From the NCBI GenBank assembly GCA_019828595.1, contig JAHQRK010000037.1, positions 62,001 to 126,000 on the forward strand: a stretch of DNA of 64,000 nt, written 5' to 3'. Position numbers and translations under genes: made by a program. Of this stretch, positions 22,506 through 37,500 are shown piece after piece. A model generated the notes under the pieces. The model had not been told where the DNA came from. It saw only the letters and a program-made list of their open reading frames with translations, and did no database searches. Position 1 is the first letter of the stretch. Each line of letters opens with the position of its first letter. Source of the stretch: Aphanomyces cochlioides. Lineage: Eukaryota; Oomycota; Saprolegniomycetes; Saprolegniales; Verrucalvaceae.

Positions 22506-25500
22506 ACCAACACAACCCACACACTCGAACACGCGCCAAACATCGCCACTCGCCACGCCACGCGCCTCTCCACAACCATATCGCTCCCATCCACGACAAA
22601 CCACACAAGAATACGCATGCCTCCATCGTAGACAGCGATTCACACACACTACGGGGTCGTCCACACACACTTACACACTCTCGCACACGTCCAAGACACA
22701 TCCCAACTCAACCCACACTCGAACACGCGCCAAACATCGCCACTCGCCACGCCACGCGCCTCTCCACAACCATATCGCTCCCATCCACGACAAACCACAC
22801 AAGAATACGCATGCCTCCATCGTAGACAGCGATTCACACACACTACGGGGTCGTCCACACACACTTACACACTCTCGCACACGTCCAAGACACATCCCAA
22901 CTCAACCCACACTCGAACACGCGCCAAACATCGCCACTCGCCACGCCACGCGCCTCTCCACAACCATATCGCTCCCATCCACGACAAACCACACAAGAAT
23001 ACGCATGCCTCCATCGTAGACAGCGATTCACACACACTACGGGGTCGTCCACACACACTTACACACTCTCGCACACGTCCAAGACACATCCCAACTCAAC
23101 CCACACTCGAACACGCGCCAAACATCGCCACTCGCCACGCCACGCGCCTCTCCACAACCATATCGCTCCCATCCACGACAAACCACACAAGAATACGCAT
23201 GCCTCCATCGTAGACAGCGATTCACACACACTACGGGGTCGTCCACACACACTTACACACTCTCGCACACGTCCAAGACACATCCCAACTCAACCCACAC
23301 TCGAACACGCGCCAAACATCGCCACTCGCCACGCCACGCGCCTCTCCACAACCATATCGCTCCCATCCACGACAAACCACACAAGAATACGCATGCCTCC
23401 ATCGTAGACAGCGATTCACACACACTACGGGGTCGTCCACACACACTTACACACTCTCGCACACGTCCAAGACACATCCCAACTCAACCCACACTCGAAC
23501 ACGCGCCAAACATCGCCACTCGCCACGCCACGCGCCTCTCCACAACCATATCGCTCCCATCCACGACAAACCACACAAGAATACGCATGCCTCCATCGTA
23601 GACAGCGATTCACACACACTACGGGGTCGTCCACACACACTTACACACTCTCGCACACGTCCAAGACACATCCCAACTCAACCCACACTCGAACACGCGC
23701 CAAACATCGCCACTCGCCACGCCACGCGCCTCTCCACAACCATATCGCTCCCATCCACGACAAACCACACAAGAATACGCATGCCTCCATCGTAGACAGC
23801 GATTCACACACACTACGGGGTCGTCCACACACACTTACACACTCTCGCACACGTCCAAGACACATCCCAACTCAACCCACACTCGAACACGCGCCAAACA
23901 TCGCCACTCGCCACGCCACGCGCCTCTCCACAACCATATCGCTCCCATCCACGACAAACCACACAAGAATACGCATGCCTCCATCGTAGACAGCGATTCA
24001 CACACACTACGGGGTCGTCCACACACACTTACACACTCTCGCACACGTCCAAGACACATCCCAACTCAACCCACACTCGAACACGCGCCAAACATCGCCA
24101 CTCGCCACGCCACGCGCCTCTCCACAACCATATCGCTCCCATCCACGACAAACCACACAAGAATACGCATGCCTCCATCGTAGACAGCGATTCACACACA
24201 CTACGGGGTCGTCCACACACACTTACACACTCTCGCACACGTCCAAGACACATCCCAACTCAACCCACACTCGAACACGCGCCAAACATCGCCACTCGCC
24301 ACGCCACGCGCCTCTCCACAACCATATCGCTCCCATCCACGACAAACCACACAAGAATACGCATGCCTCCATCGTAGACAGCGATTCACACACACTACGG
24401 GGTCGTCCACACACACTTACACACTCTCGCACACGTCCAAGACACATCCCAACTCAACCCACACTCGAACACGCGCCAAACATCGCCACTCGCCACGCCA
24501 CGCGCCTCTCCACAACCATATCGCTCCCATCCACGACAAACCACACAAGAATACGCATGCCTCCATCGTAGACAGCGATTCACACACACTACGGGGTCGT
24601 CCACACACACTTACACACTCTCGCACACGTCCAAGACACATCCCAACTCAACCCACACTCGAACACGCGCCAAACATCGCCACTCGCCACGCCACGCGCC
24701 TCTCCACAACCATATCGCTCCCATCCACGACAAACCACACAAGAATACGCATGCCTCCATCGTAGACAGCGATTCACACACACTACGGGGTCGTCCACAC
24801 ACACTTACACACTCTCGCACACGTCCAAGACACATCCCAACTCAACCCACACTCGAACACGCGCCAAACATCGCCACTCGCCACGCCACGCGCCTCTCCA
24901 CAACCATATCGCTCCCATCCACGACAAACCACACAAGAATACGCATGCCTCCATCGTAGACAGCGATTCACACACACTACGGGGTCGTCCACACACACTT
25001 ACACACTCTCGCACACGTCCAAGACACATCCCAACTCAACCCACACTCGAACACGCGCCAAACATCGCCACTCGCCACGCCACGCGCCTCTCCACAACCA
25101 TATCGCTCCCATCCACGACAAACCACACAAGAATACGCATGCCTCCATCGTAGACAGCGATTCACACACACTACGGGGTCGTCCACACACACTTACACAC
25201 TCTCGCACACGTCCAAGACACATCCCAACTCAACCCACACTCGAACACGCGCCAAACATCGCCACTCGCCACGCCACGCGCCTCTCCACAACCATATCGC
25301 TCCCATCCACGACAAACCACACAAGAATACGCATGCCTCCATCGTAGACAGCGATTCACACACACTACGGGGTCGTCCACACACACTTACACACTCTCGC
25401 ACACGTCCAAGACACATCCCAACTCAACCCACACTCGAACACGCGCCAAACATCGCCACTCGCCACGCCACGCGCCTCTCCACAACCATATCGCTCCCAT

Positions 25501-28500
25501 CCACGACAAACCACACAAGAATACGCATGCCTCCATCGTAGACAGCGATTCACACACACTACGGGGTCGTCCACACACACTTACACACTCTCGCACACGT
25601 CCAAGACACATCCCAACTCAACCCACACTCGAACACGCGCCAAACATCGCCACTCGCCACGCCACGCGCCTCTCCACAACCATATCGCTCCCATCCACGA
25701 CAAACCACACAAGAATACGCATGCCTCCATCGTAGACAGCGATTCACACACACTACGGGGTCGTCCACACACACTTACACACTCTCGCACACGTCCAAGA
25801 CACATCCCAACTCAACCCACACTCGAACACGCGCCAAACATCGCCACTCGCCACGCCACGCGCCTCTCCACAACCATATCGCTCCCATCCACGACAAACC
25901 ACACAAGAATACGCATGCCTCCATCGTAGACAGCGATTCACACACACTACGGGGTCGTCCACACACACTTACACACTCTCGCACACGTCCAAGACACATC
26001 CCAACTCAACCCACACTCGAACACGCGCCAAACATCGCCACTCGCCACGCCACGCGCCTCTCCACAACCATATCGCTCCCATCCACGACAAACCACACAA
26101 GAATACGCATGCCTCCATCGTAGACAGCGATTCACACACACTACGGGGTCGTCCACACACACTTACACACTCTCGCACACGTCCAAGACACATCCCAACT
26201 CAACCCACACTCGAACACGCGCCAAACATCGCCACTCGCCACGCCACGCGCCTCTCCACAACCATATCGCTCCCATCCACGACAAACCACACAAGAATAC
26301 GCATGCCTCCATCGTAGACAGCGATTCACACACACTACGGGGTCGTCCACACACACTTACACACTCTCGCACACGTCCAAGACACATCCCAACTCAACCC
26401 ACACTCGAACACGCGCCAAACATCGCCACTCGCCACGCCACGCGCCTCTCCACAACCATATCGCTCCCATCCACGACAAACCACACAAGAATACGCATGC
26501 CTCCATCGTAGACAGCGATTCACACACACTACGGGGTCGTCCACACACACTTACACACTCTCGCACACGTCCAAGACACATCCCAACTCAACCCACACTC
26601 GAACACGCGCCAAACATCGCCACTCGCCACGCCACGCGCCTCTCCACAACCATATCGCTCCCATCCACGACAAACCACACAAGAATACGCATGCCTCCAT
26701 CGTAGACAGCGATTCACACACACTACGGGGTCGTCCACACACACTTACACACTCTCGCACACGTCCAAGACACATCCCAACTCAACCCACACTCGAACAC
26801 GCGCCAAACATCGCCACTCGCCACGCCACGCGCCTCTCCACAACCATATCGCTCCCATCCACGACAAACCACACAAGAATACGCATGCCTCCATCGTAGA
26901 CAGCGATTCACACACACTACGGGGTCGTCCACACACACTTACACACTCTCGCACACGTCCAAGACACATCCCAACTCAACCCACACTCGAACACGCGCCA
27001 AACATCGCCACTCGCCACGCCACGCGCCTCTCCACAACCATATCGCTCCCATCCACGACAAACCACACAAGAATACGCATGCCTCCATCGTAGACAGCGA
27101 TTCACACACACTACGGGGTCGTCCACACACACTTACACACTCTCGCACACGTCCAAGACACATCCCAACTCAACCCACACTCGAACACGCGCCAAACATC
27201 GCCACTCGCCACGCCACGCGCCTCTCCACAACCATATCGCTCCCATCCACGACAAACCACACAAGAATACGCATGCCTCCATCGTAGACAGCGATTCACA
27301 CACACTACGGGGTCGTCCACACACACTTACACACTCTCGCACACGTCCAAGACACATCCCAACTCAACCCACACTCGAACACGCGCCAAACATCGCCACT
27401 CGCCACGCCACGCGCCTCTCCACAACCATATCGCTCCCATCCACGACAAACCACACAAGAATACGCATGCCTCCATCGTAGACAGCGATTCACACACACT
27501 ACGGGGTCGTCCACACACACTTACACACTCTCGCACACGTCCAAGACACATCCCAACTCAACCCACACTCGAACACGCGCCAAACATCGCCACTCGCCAC
27601 GCCACGCGCCTCTCCACAACCATATCGCTCCCATCCACGACAAACCACACAAGAATACGCATGCCTCCATCGTAGACAGCGATTCACACACACTACGGGG
27701 TCGTCCACACACACTTACACACTCTCGCACACGTCCAAGACACATCCCAACTCAACCCACACTCGAACACGCGCCAAACATCGCCACTCGCCACGCCACG
27801 CGCCTCTCCACAACCATATCGCTCCCATCCACGACAAACCACACAAGAATACGCATGCCTCCATCGTAGACAGCGATTCACACACACTACGGGGTCGTCC
27901 ACACACACTTACACACTCTCGCACACGTCCAAGACACATCCCAACTCAACCCACACTCGAACACGCGCCAAACATCGCCACTCGCCACGCCACGCGCCTC
28001 TCCACAACCATATCGCTCCCATCCACGACAAACCACACAAGAATACGCATGCCTCCATCGTAGACAGCGATTCACACACACTACGGGGTCGTCCACACAC
28101 ACTTACACACTCTCGCACACGTCCAAGACACATCCCAACTCAACCCACACTCGAACACGCGCCAAACATCGCCACTCGCCACGCCACGCGCCTCTCCACA
28201 ACCATATCGCTCCCATCCACGACAAACCACACAAGAATACGCATGCCTCCATCGTAGACAGCGATTCACACACACTACGGGGTCGTCCACACACACTTAC
28301 ACACTCTCGCACACGTCCAAGACACATCCCAACTCAACCCACACTCGAACACGCGCCAAACATCGCCACTCGCCACGCCACGCGCCTCTCCACAACCATA
28401 TCGCTCCCATCCACGACAAACCACACAAGAATACGCATGCCTCCATCGTAGACAGCGATTCACACACACTACGGGGTCGTCCACACACACTTACACACTC

Positions 28501-31500
28501 TCGCACACGTCCAAGACACATCCCAACTCAACCCACACTCGAACACGCGCCAAACATCGCCACTCGCCACGCCACGCGCCTCTCCACAACCATATCGCTC
28601 CCATCCACGACAAACCACACAAGAATACGCATGCCTCCATCGTAGACAGCGATTCACACACACTACGGGGTCGTCCACACACACTTACACACTCTCGCAC
28701 ACGTCCAAGACACATCCCAACTCAACCCACACTCGAACACGCGCCAAACATCGCCACTCGCCACGCCACGCGCCTCTCCACAACCATATCGCTCCCATCC
28801 ACGACAAACCACACAAGAATACGCATGCCTCCATCGTAGACAGCGATTCACACACACTACGGGGTCGTCCACACACACTTACACACTCTCGCACACGTCC
28901 AAGACACATCCCAACTCAACCCACACTCGAACACGCGCCAAACATCGCCACTCGCCACGCCACGCGCCTCTCCACAACCATATCGCTCCCATCCACGACA
29001 AACCACACAAGAATACGCATGCCTCCATCGTAGACAGCGATTCACACACACTACGGGGTCGTCCACACACACTTACACACTCTCGCACACGTCCAAGACA
29101 CATCCCAACTCAACCCACACTCGAACACGCGCCAAACATCGCCACTCGCCACGCCACGCGCCTCTCCACAACCATATCGCTCCCATCCACGACAAACCAC
29201 ACAAGAATACGCATGCCTCCATCGTAGACAGCGATTCACACACACTACGGGGTCGTCCACACACACTTACACACTCTCGCACACGTCCAAGACACATCCC
29301 AACTCAACCCACACTCGAACACGCGCCAAACATCGCCACTCGCCACGCCACGCGCCTCTCCACAACCATATCGCTCCCATCCACGACAAACCACACAAGA
29401 ATACGCATGCCTCCATCGTAGACAGCGATTCACACACACTACGGGGTCGTCCACACACACTTACACACTCTCGCACACGTCCAAGACACATCCCAACTCA
29501 ACCCACACTCGAACACGCGCCAAACATCGCCACTCGCCACGCCACGCGCCTCTCCACAACCATATCGCTCCCATCCACGACAAACCACACAAGAATACGC
29601 ATGCCTCCATCGTAGACAGCGATTCACACACACTACGGGGTCGTCCACACACACTTACACACTCTCGCACACGTCCAAGACACATCCCAACTCAACCCAC
29701 ACTCGAACACGCGCCAAACATCGCCACTCGCCACGCCACGCGCCTCTCCACAACCATATCGCTCCCATCCACGACAAACCACACAAGAATACGCATGCCT
29801 CCATCGTAGACAGCGATTCACACACACTACGGGGTCGTCCACACACACTTACACACTCTCGCACACGTCCAAGACACATCCCAACTCAACCCACACTCGA
29901 ACACGCGCCAAACATCGCCACTCGCCACGCCACGCGCCTCTCCACAACCATATCGCTCCCATCCACGACAAACCACACAAGAATACGCATGCCTCCATCG
30001 TAGACAGCGATTCACACACACTACGGGGTCGTCCACACACACTTACACACTCTCGCACACGTCCAAGACACATCCCAACTCAACCCACACTCGAACACGC
30101 GCCAAACATCGCCACTCGCCACGCCACGCGCCTCTCCACAACCATATCGCTCCCATCCACGACAAACCACACAAGAATACGCATGCCTCCATCGTAGACA
30201 GCGATTCACACACACTACGGGGTCGTCCACACACACTTACACACTCTCGCACACGTCCAAGACACATCCCAACTCAACCCACACTCGAACACGCGCCAAA
30301 CATCGCCACTCGCCACGCCACGCGCCTCTCCACAACCATATCGCTCCCATCCACGACAAACCACACAAGAATACGCATGCCTCCATCGTAGACAGCGATT
30401 CACACACACTACGGGGTCGTCCACACACACTTACACACTCTCGCACACGTCCAAGACACATCCCAACTCAACCCACACTCGAACACGCGCCAAACATCGC
30501 CACTCGCCACGCCACGCGCCTCTCCACAACCATATCGCTCCCATCCACGACAAACCACACAAGAATACGCATGCCTCCATCGTAGACAGCGATTCACACA
30601 CACTACGGGGTCGTCCACACACACTTACACACTCTCGCACACGTCCAAGACACATCCCAACTCAACCCACACTCGAACACGCGCCAAACATCGCCACTCG
30701 CCACGCCACGCGCCTCTCCACAACCATATCGCTCCCATCCACGACAAACCACACAAGAATACGCATGCCTCCATCGTAGACAGCGATTCACACACACTAC
30801 GGGGTCGTCCACACACACTTACACACTCTCGCACACGTCCAAGACACATCCCAACTCAACCCACACTCGAACACGCGCCAAACATCGCCACTCGCCACGC
30901 CACGCGCCTCTCCACAACCATATCGCTCCCATCCACGACAAACCACACAAGAATACGCATGCCTCCATCGTAGACAGCGATTCACACACACTACGGGGTC
31001 GTCCACACACACTTACACACTCTCGCACACGTCCAAGACACATCCCAACTCAACCCACACTCGAACACGCGCCAAACATCGCCACTCGCCACGCCACGCG
31101 CCTCTCCACAACCATATCGCTCCCATCCACGACAAACCACACAAGAATACGCATGCCTCCATCGTAGACAGCGATTCACACACACTACGGGGTCGTCCAC
31201 ACACACTTACACACTCTCGCACACGTCCAAGACACATCCCAACTCAACCCACACTCGAACACGCGCCAAACATCGCCACTCGCCACGCCACGCGCCTCTC
31301 CACAACCATATCGCTCCCATCCACGACAAACCACACAAGAATACGCATGCCTCCATCGTAGACAGCGATTCACACACACTACGGGGTCGTCCACACACAC
31401 TTACACACTCTCGCACACGTCCAAGACACATCCCAACTCAACCCACACTCGAACACGCGCCAAACATCGCCACTCGCCACGCCACGCGCCTCTCCACAAC

Positions 31501-34500
31501 CATATCGCTCCCATCCACGACAAACCACACAAGAATACGCATGCCTCCATCGTAGACAGCGATTCACACACACTACGGGGTCGTCCACACACACTTACAC
31601 ACTCTCGCACACGTCCAAGACACATCCCAACTCAACCCACACTCGAACACGCGCCAAACATCGCCACTCGCCACGCCACGCGCCTCTCCACAACCATATC
31701 GCTCCCATCCACGACAAACCACACAAGAATACGCATGCCTCCATCGTAGACAGCGATTCACACACACTACGGGGTCGTCCACACACACTTACACACTCTC
31801 GCACACGTCCAAGACACATCCCAACTCAACCCACACTCGAACACGCGCCAAACATCGCCACTCGCCACGCCACGCGCCTCTCCACAACCATATCGCTCCC
31901 ATCCACGACAAACCACACAAGAATACGCATGCCTCCATCGTAGACAGCGATTCACACACACTACGGGGTCGTCCACACACACTTACACACTCTCGCACAC
32001 GTCCAAGACACATCCCAACTCAACCCACACTCGAACACGCGCCAAACATCGCCACTCGCCACGCCACGCGCCTCTCCACAACCATATCGCTCCCATCCAC
32101 GACAAACCACACAAGAATACGCATGCCTCCATCGTAGACAGCGATTCACACACACTACGGGGTCGTCCACACACACTTACACACTCTCGCACACGTCCAA
32201 GACACATCCCAACTCAACCCACACTCGAACACGCGCCAAACATCGCCACTCGCCACGCCACGCGCCTCTCCACAACCATATCGCTCCCATCCACGACAAA
32301 CCACACAAGAATACGCATGCCTCCATCGTAGACAGCGATTCACACACACTACGGGGTCGTCCACACACACTTACACACTCTCGCACACGTCCAAGACACA
32401 TCCCAACTCAACCCACACTCGAACACGCGCCAAACATCGCCACTCGCCACGCCACGCGCCTCTCCACAACCATATCGCTCCCATCCACGACAAACCACAC
32501 AAGAATACGCATGCCTCCATCGTAGACAGCGATTCACACACACTACGGGGTCGTCCACACACACTTACACACTCTCGCACACGTCCAAGACACATCCCAA
32601 CTCAACCCACACTCGAACACGCGCCAAACATCGCCACTCGCCACGCCACGCGCCTCTCCACAACCATATCGCTCCCATCCACGACAAACCACACAAGAAT
32701 ACGCATGCCTCCATCGTAGACAGCGATTCACACACACTACGGGGTCGTCCACACACACTTACACACTCTCGCACACGTCCAAGACACATCCCAACTCAAC
32801 CCACACTCGAACACGCGCCAAACATCGCCACTCGCCACGCCACGCGCCTCTCCACAACCATATCGCTCCCATCCACGACAAACCACACAAGAATACGCAT
32901 GCCTCCATCGTAGACAGCGATTCACACACACTACGGGGTCGTCCACACACACTTACACACTCTCGCACACGTCCAAGACACATCCCAACTCAACCCACAC
33001 TCGAACACGCGCCAAACATCGCCACTCGCCACGCCACGCGCCTCTCCACAACCATATCGCTCCCATCCACGACAAACCACACAAGAATACGCATGCCTCC
33101 ATCGTAGACAGCGATTCACACACACTACGGGGTCGTCCACACACACTTACACACTCTCGCACACGTCCAAGACACATCCCAACTCAACCCACACTCGAAC
33201 ACGCGCCAAACATCGCCACTCGCCACGCCACGCGCCTCTCCACAACCATATCGCTCCCATCCACGACAAACCACACAAGAATACGCATGCCTCCATCGTA
33301 GACAGCGATTCACACACACTACGGGGTCGTCCACACACACTTACACACTCTCGCACACGTCCAAGACACATCCCAACTCAACCCACACTCGAACACGCGC
33401 CAAACATCGCCACTCGCCACGCCACGCGCCTCTCCACAACCATATCGCTCCCATCCACGACAAACCACACAAGAATACGCATGCCTCCATCGTAGACAGC
33501 GATTCACACACACTACGGGGTCGTCCACACACACTTACACACTCTCGCACACGTCCAAGACACATCCCAACTCAACCCACACTCGAACACGCGCCAAACA
33601 TCGCCACTCGCCACGCCACGCGCCTCTCCACAACCATATCGCTCCCATCCACGACAAACCACACAAGAATACGCATGCCTCCATCGTAGACAGCGATTCA
33701 CACACACTACGGGGTCGTCCACACACACTTACACACTCTCGCACACGTCCAAGACACATCCCAACTCAACCCACACTCGAACACGCGCCAAACATCGCCA
33801 CTCGCCACGCCACGCGCCTCTCCACAACCATATCGCTCCCATCCACGACAAACCACACAAGAATACGCATGCCTCCATCGTAGACAGCGATTCACACACA
33901 CTACGGGGTCGTCCACACACACTTACACACTCTCGCACACGTCCAAGACACATCCCAACTCAACCCACACTCGAACACGCGCCAAACATCGCCACTCGCC
34001 ACGCCACGCGCCTCTCCACAACCATATCGCTCCCATCCACGACAAACCACACAAGAATACGCATGCCTCCATCGTAGACAGCGATTCACACACACTACGG
34101 GGTCGTCCACACACACTTACACACTCTCGCACACGTCCAAGACACATCCCAACTCAACCCACACTCGAACACGCGCCAAACATCGCCACTCGCCACGCCA
34201 CGCGCCTCTCCACAACCATATCGCTCCCATCCACGACAAACCACACAAGAATACGCATGCCTCCATCGTAGACAGCGATTCACACACACTACGGGGTCGT
34301 CCACACACACTTACACACTCTCGCACACGTCCAAGACACATCCCAACTCAACCCACACTCGAACACGCGCCAAACATCGCCACTCGCCACGCCACGCGCC
34401 TCTCCACAACCATATCGCTCCCATCCACGACAAACCACACAAGAATACGCATGCCTCCATCGTAGACAGCGATTCACACACACTACGGGGTCGTCCACAC

Positions 34501-37500
34501 ACACTTACACACTCTCGCACACGTCCAAGACACATCCCAACTCAACCCACACTCGAACACGCGCCAAACATCGCCACTCGCCACGCCACGCGCCTCTCCA
34601 CAACCATATCGCTCCCATCCACGACAAACCACACAAGAATACGCATGCCTCCATCGTAGACAGCGATTCACACACACTACGGGGTCGTCCACACACACTT
34701 ACACACTCTCGCACACGTCCAAGACACATCCCAACTCAACCCACACTCGAACACGCGCCAAACATCGCCACTCGCCACGCCACGCGCCTCTCCACAACCA
34801 TATCGCTCCCATCCACGACAAACCACACAAGAATACGCATGCCTCCATCGTAGACAGCGATTCACACACACTACGGGGTCGTCCACACACACTTACACAC
34901 TCTCGCACACGTCCAAGACACATCCCAACTCAACCCACACTCGAACACGCGCCAAACATCGCCACTCGCCACGCCACGCGCCTCTCCACAACCATATCGC
35001 TCCCATCCACGACAAACCACACAAGAATACGCATGCCTCCATCGTAGACAGCGATTCACACACACTACGGGGTCGTCCACACACACTTACACACTCTCGC
35101 ACACGTCCAAGACACATCCCAACTCAACCCACACTCGAACACGCGCCAAACATCGCCACTCGCCACGCCACGCGCCTCTCCACAACCATATCGCTCCCAT
35201 CCACGACAAACCACACAAGAATACGCATGCCTCCATCGTAGACAGCGATTCACACACACTACGGGGTCGTCCACACACACTTACACACTCTCGCACACGT
35301 CCAAGACACATCCCAACTCAACCCACACTCGAACACGCGCCAAACATCGCCACTCGCCACGCCACGCGCCTCTCCACAACCATATCGCTCCCATCCACGA
35401 CAAACCACACAAGAATACGCATGCCTCCATCGTAGACAGCGATTCACACACACTACGGGGTCGTCCACACACACTTACACACTCTCGCACACGTCCAAGA
35501 CACATCCCAACTCAACCCACACTCGAACACGCGCCAAACATCGCCACTCGCCACGCCACGCGCCTCTCCACAACCATATCGCTCCCATCCACGACAAACC
35601 ACACAAGAATACGCATGCCTCCATCGTAGACAGCGATTCACACACACTACGGGGTCGTCCACACACACTTACACACTCTCGCACACGTCCAAGACACATC
35701 CCAACTCAACCCACACTCGAACACGCGCCAAACATCGCCACTCGCCACGCCACGCGCCTCTCCACAACCATATCGCTCCCATCCACGACAAACCACACAA
35801 GAATACGCATGCCTCCATCGTAGACAGCGATTCACACACACTACGGGGTCGTCCACACACACTTACACACTCTCGCACACGTCCAAGACACATCCCAACT
35901 CAACCCACACTCGAACACGCGCCAAACATCGCCACTCGCCACGCCACGCGCCTCTCCACAACCATATCGCTCCCATCCACGACAAACCACACAAGAATAC
36001 GCATGCCTCCATCGTAGACAGCGATTCACACACACTACGGGGTCGTCCACACACACTTACACACTCTCGCACACGTCCAAGACACATCCCAACTCAACCC
36101 ACACTCGAACACGCGCCAAACATCGCCACTCGCCACGCCACGCGCCTCTCCACAACCATATCGCTCCCATCCACGACAAACCACACAAGAATACGCATGC
36201 CTCCATCGTAGACAGCGATTCACACACACTACGGGGTCGTCCACACACACTTACACACTCTCGCACACGTCCAAGACACATCCCAACTCAACCCACACTC
36301 GAACACGCGCCAAACATCGCCACTCGCCACGCCACGCGCCTCTCCACAACCATATCGCTCCCATCCACGACAAACCACACAAGAATACGCATGCCTCCAT
36401 CGTAGACAGCGATTCACACACACTACGGGGTCGTCCACACACACTTACACACTCTCGCACACGTCCAAGACACATCCCAACTCAACCCACACTCGAACAC
36501 GCGCCAAACATCGCCACTCGCCACGCCACGCGCCCTCCACAACCATATCGCTCCCATCCACGACAAACCACACAAGAATACGCATGCCTCCATCGTAGAC
36601 AGCGATTCACACACACTACGGGGTCGTCCACACACACTTACACACTCTCGCACACGTCCAAGACACATCCCAACTCAACCCACACTCGAACACGCGCCAA
36701 ACATCGCCACTCGCCACGCCACGCGCCTCTCCACAACCATATCGCTCCCATCCACGACAAACCACACAAGAATACGCATGCCTCCATCGTAGACAGCGAT
36801 TCACACACACTACGGGGTCGTCCACACACACTTACACACTCTCGCACACGTCCAAGACACATCCCAACTCAACCCACACTCGAACACGCGCCAAACATCG
36901 CCACTCGCCACGCCACGCGCCTCTCCACAACCATATCGCTCCCATCCACGACAAACCACACAAGAATACGCATGCCTCCATCGTAGACAGCGATTCACAC
37001 ACACTACGGGGTCGTCCACACACACTTACACACTCTCGCACACGTCCAAGACACATCCCAACTCAACCCACACTCGAACACGCGCCAAACATCGCCACTC
37101 GCCACGCCACGCGCCTCTCCACAACCATATCGCTCCCATCCACGACAAACCACACAAGAATACGCATGCCTCCATCGTAGACAGCGATTCACACACACTA
37201 CGGGGTCGTCCACACACACTTACACACTCTCGCACACGTCCAAGACACATCCCAACTCAACCCACACTCGAACACGCGCCAAACATCGCCACTCGCCACG
37301 CCACGCGCCTCTCCACAACCATATCGCTCCCATCCACGACAAACCACACAAGAATACGCATGCCTCCATCGTAGACAGCGATTCACACACACTACGGGGT
37401 CGTCCACACACACTTACACACTCTCGCACACGTCCAAGACACATCCCAACTCAACCCACACTCGAACACGCGCCAAACATCGCCACTCGCCACGCCACGC

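Noticed and set aside
21890..22618. 242-codon minus-strand frame over the minisatellite
   Set aside because: It is open only because 84 bp is a multiple of 3; the plus strand is open too, and both ends fall in unrelated sequence.
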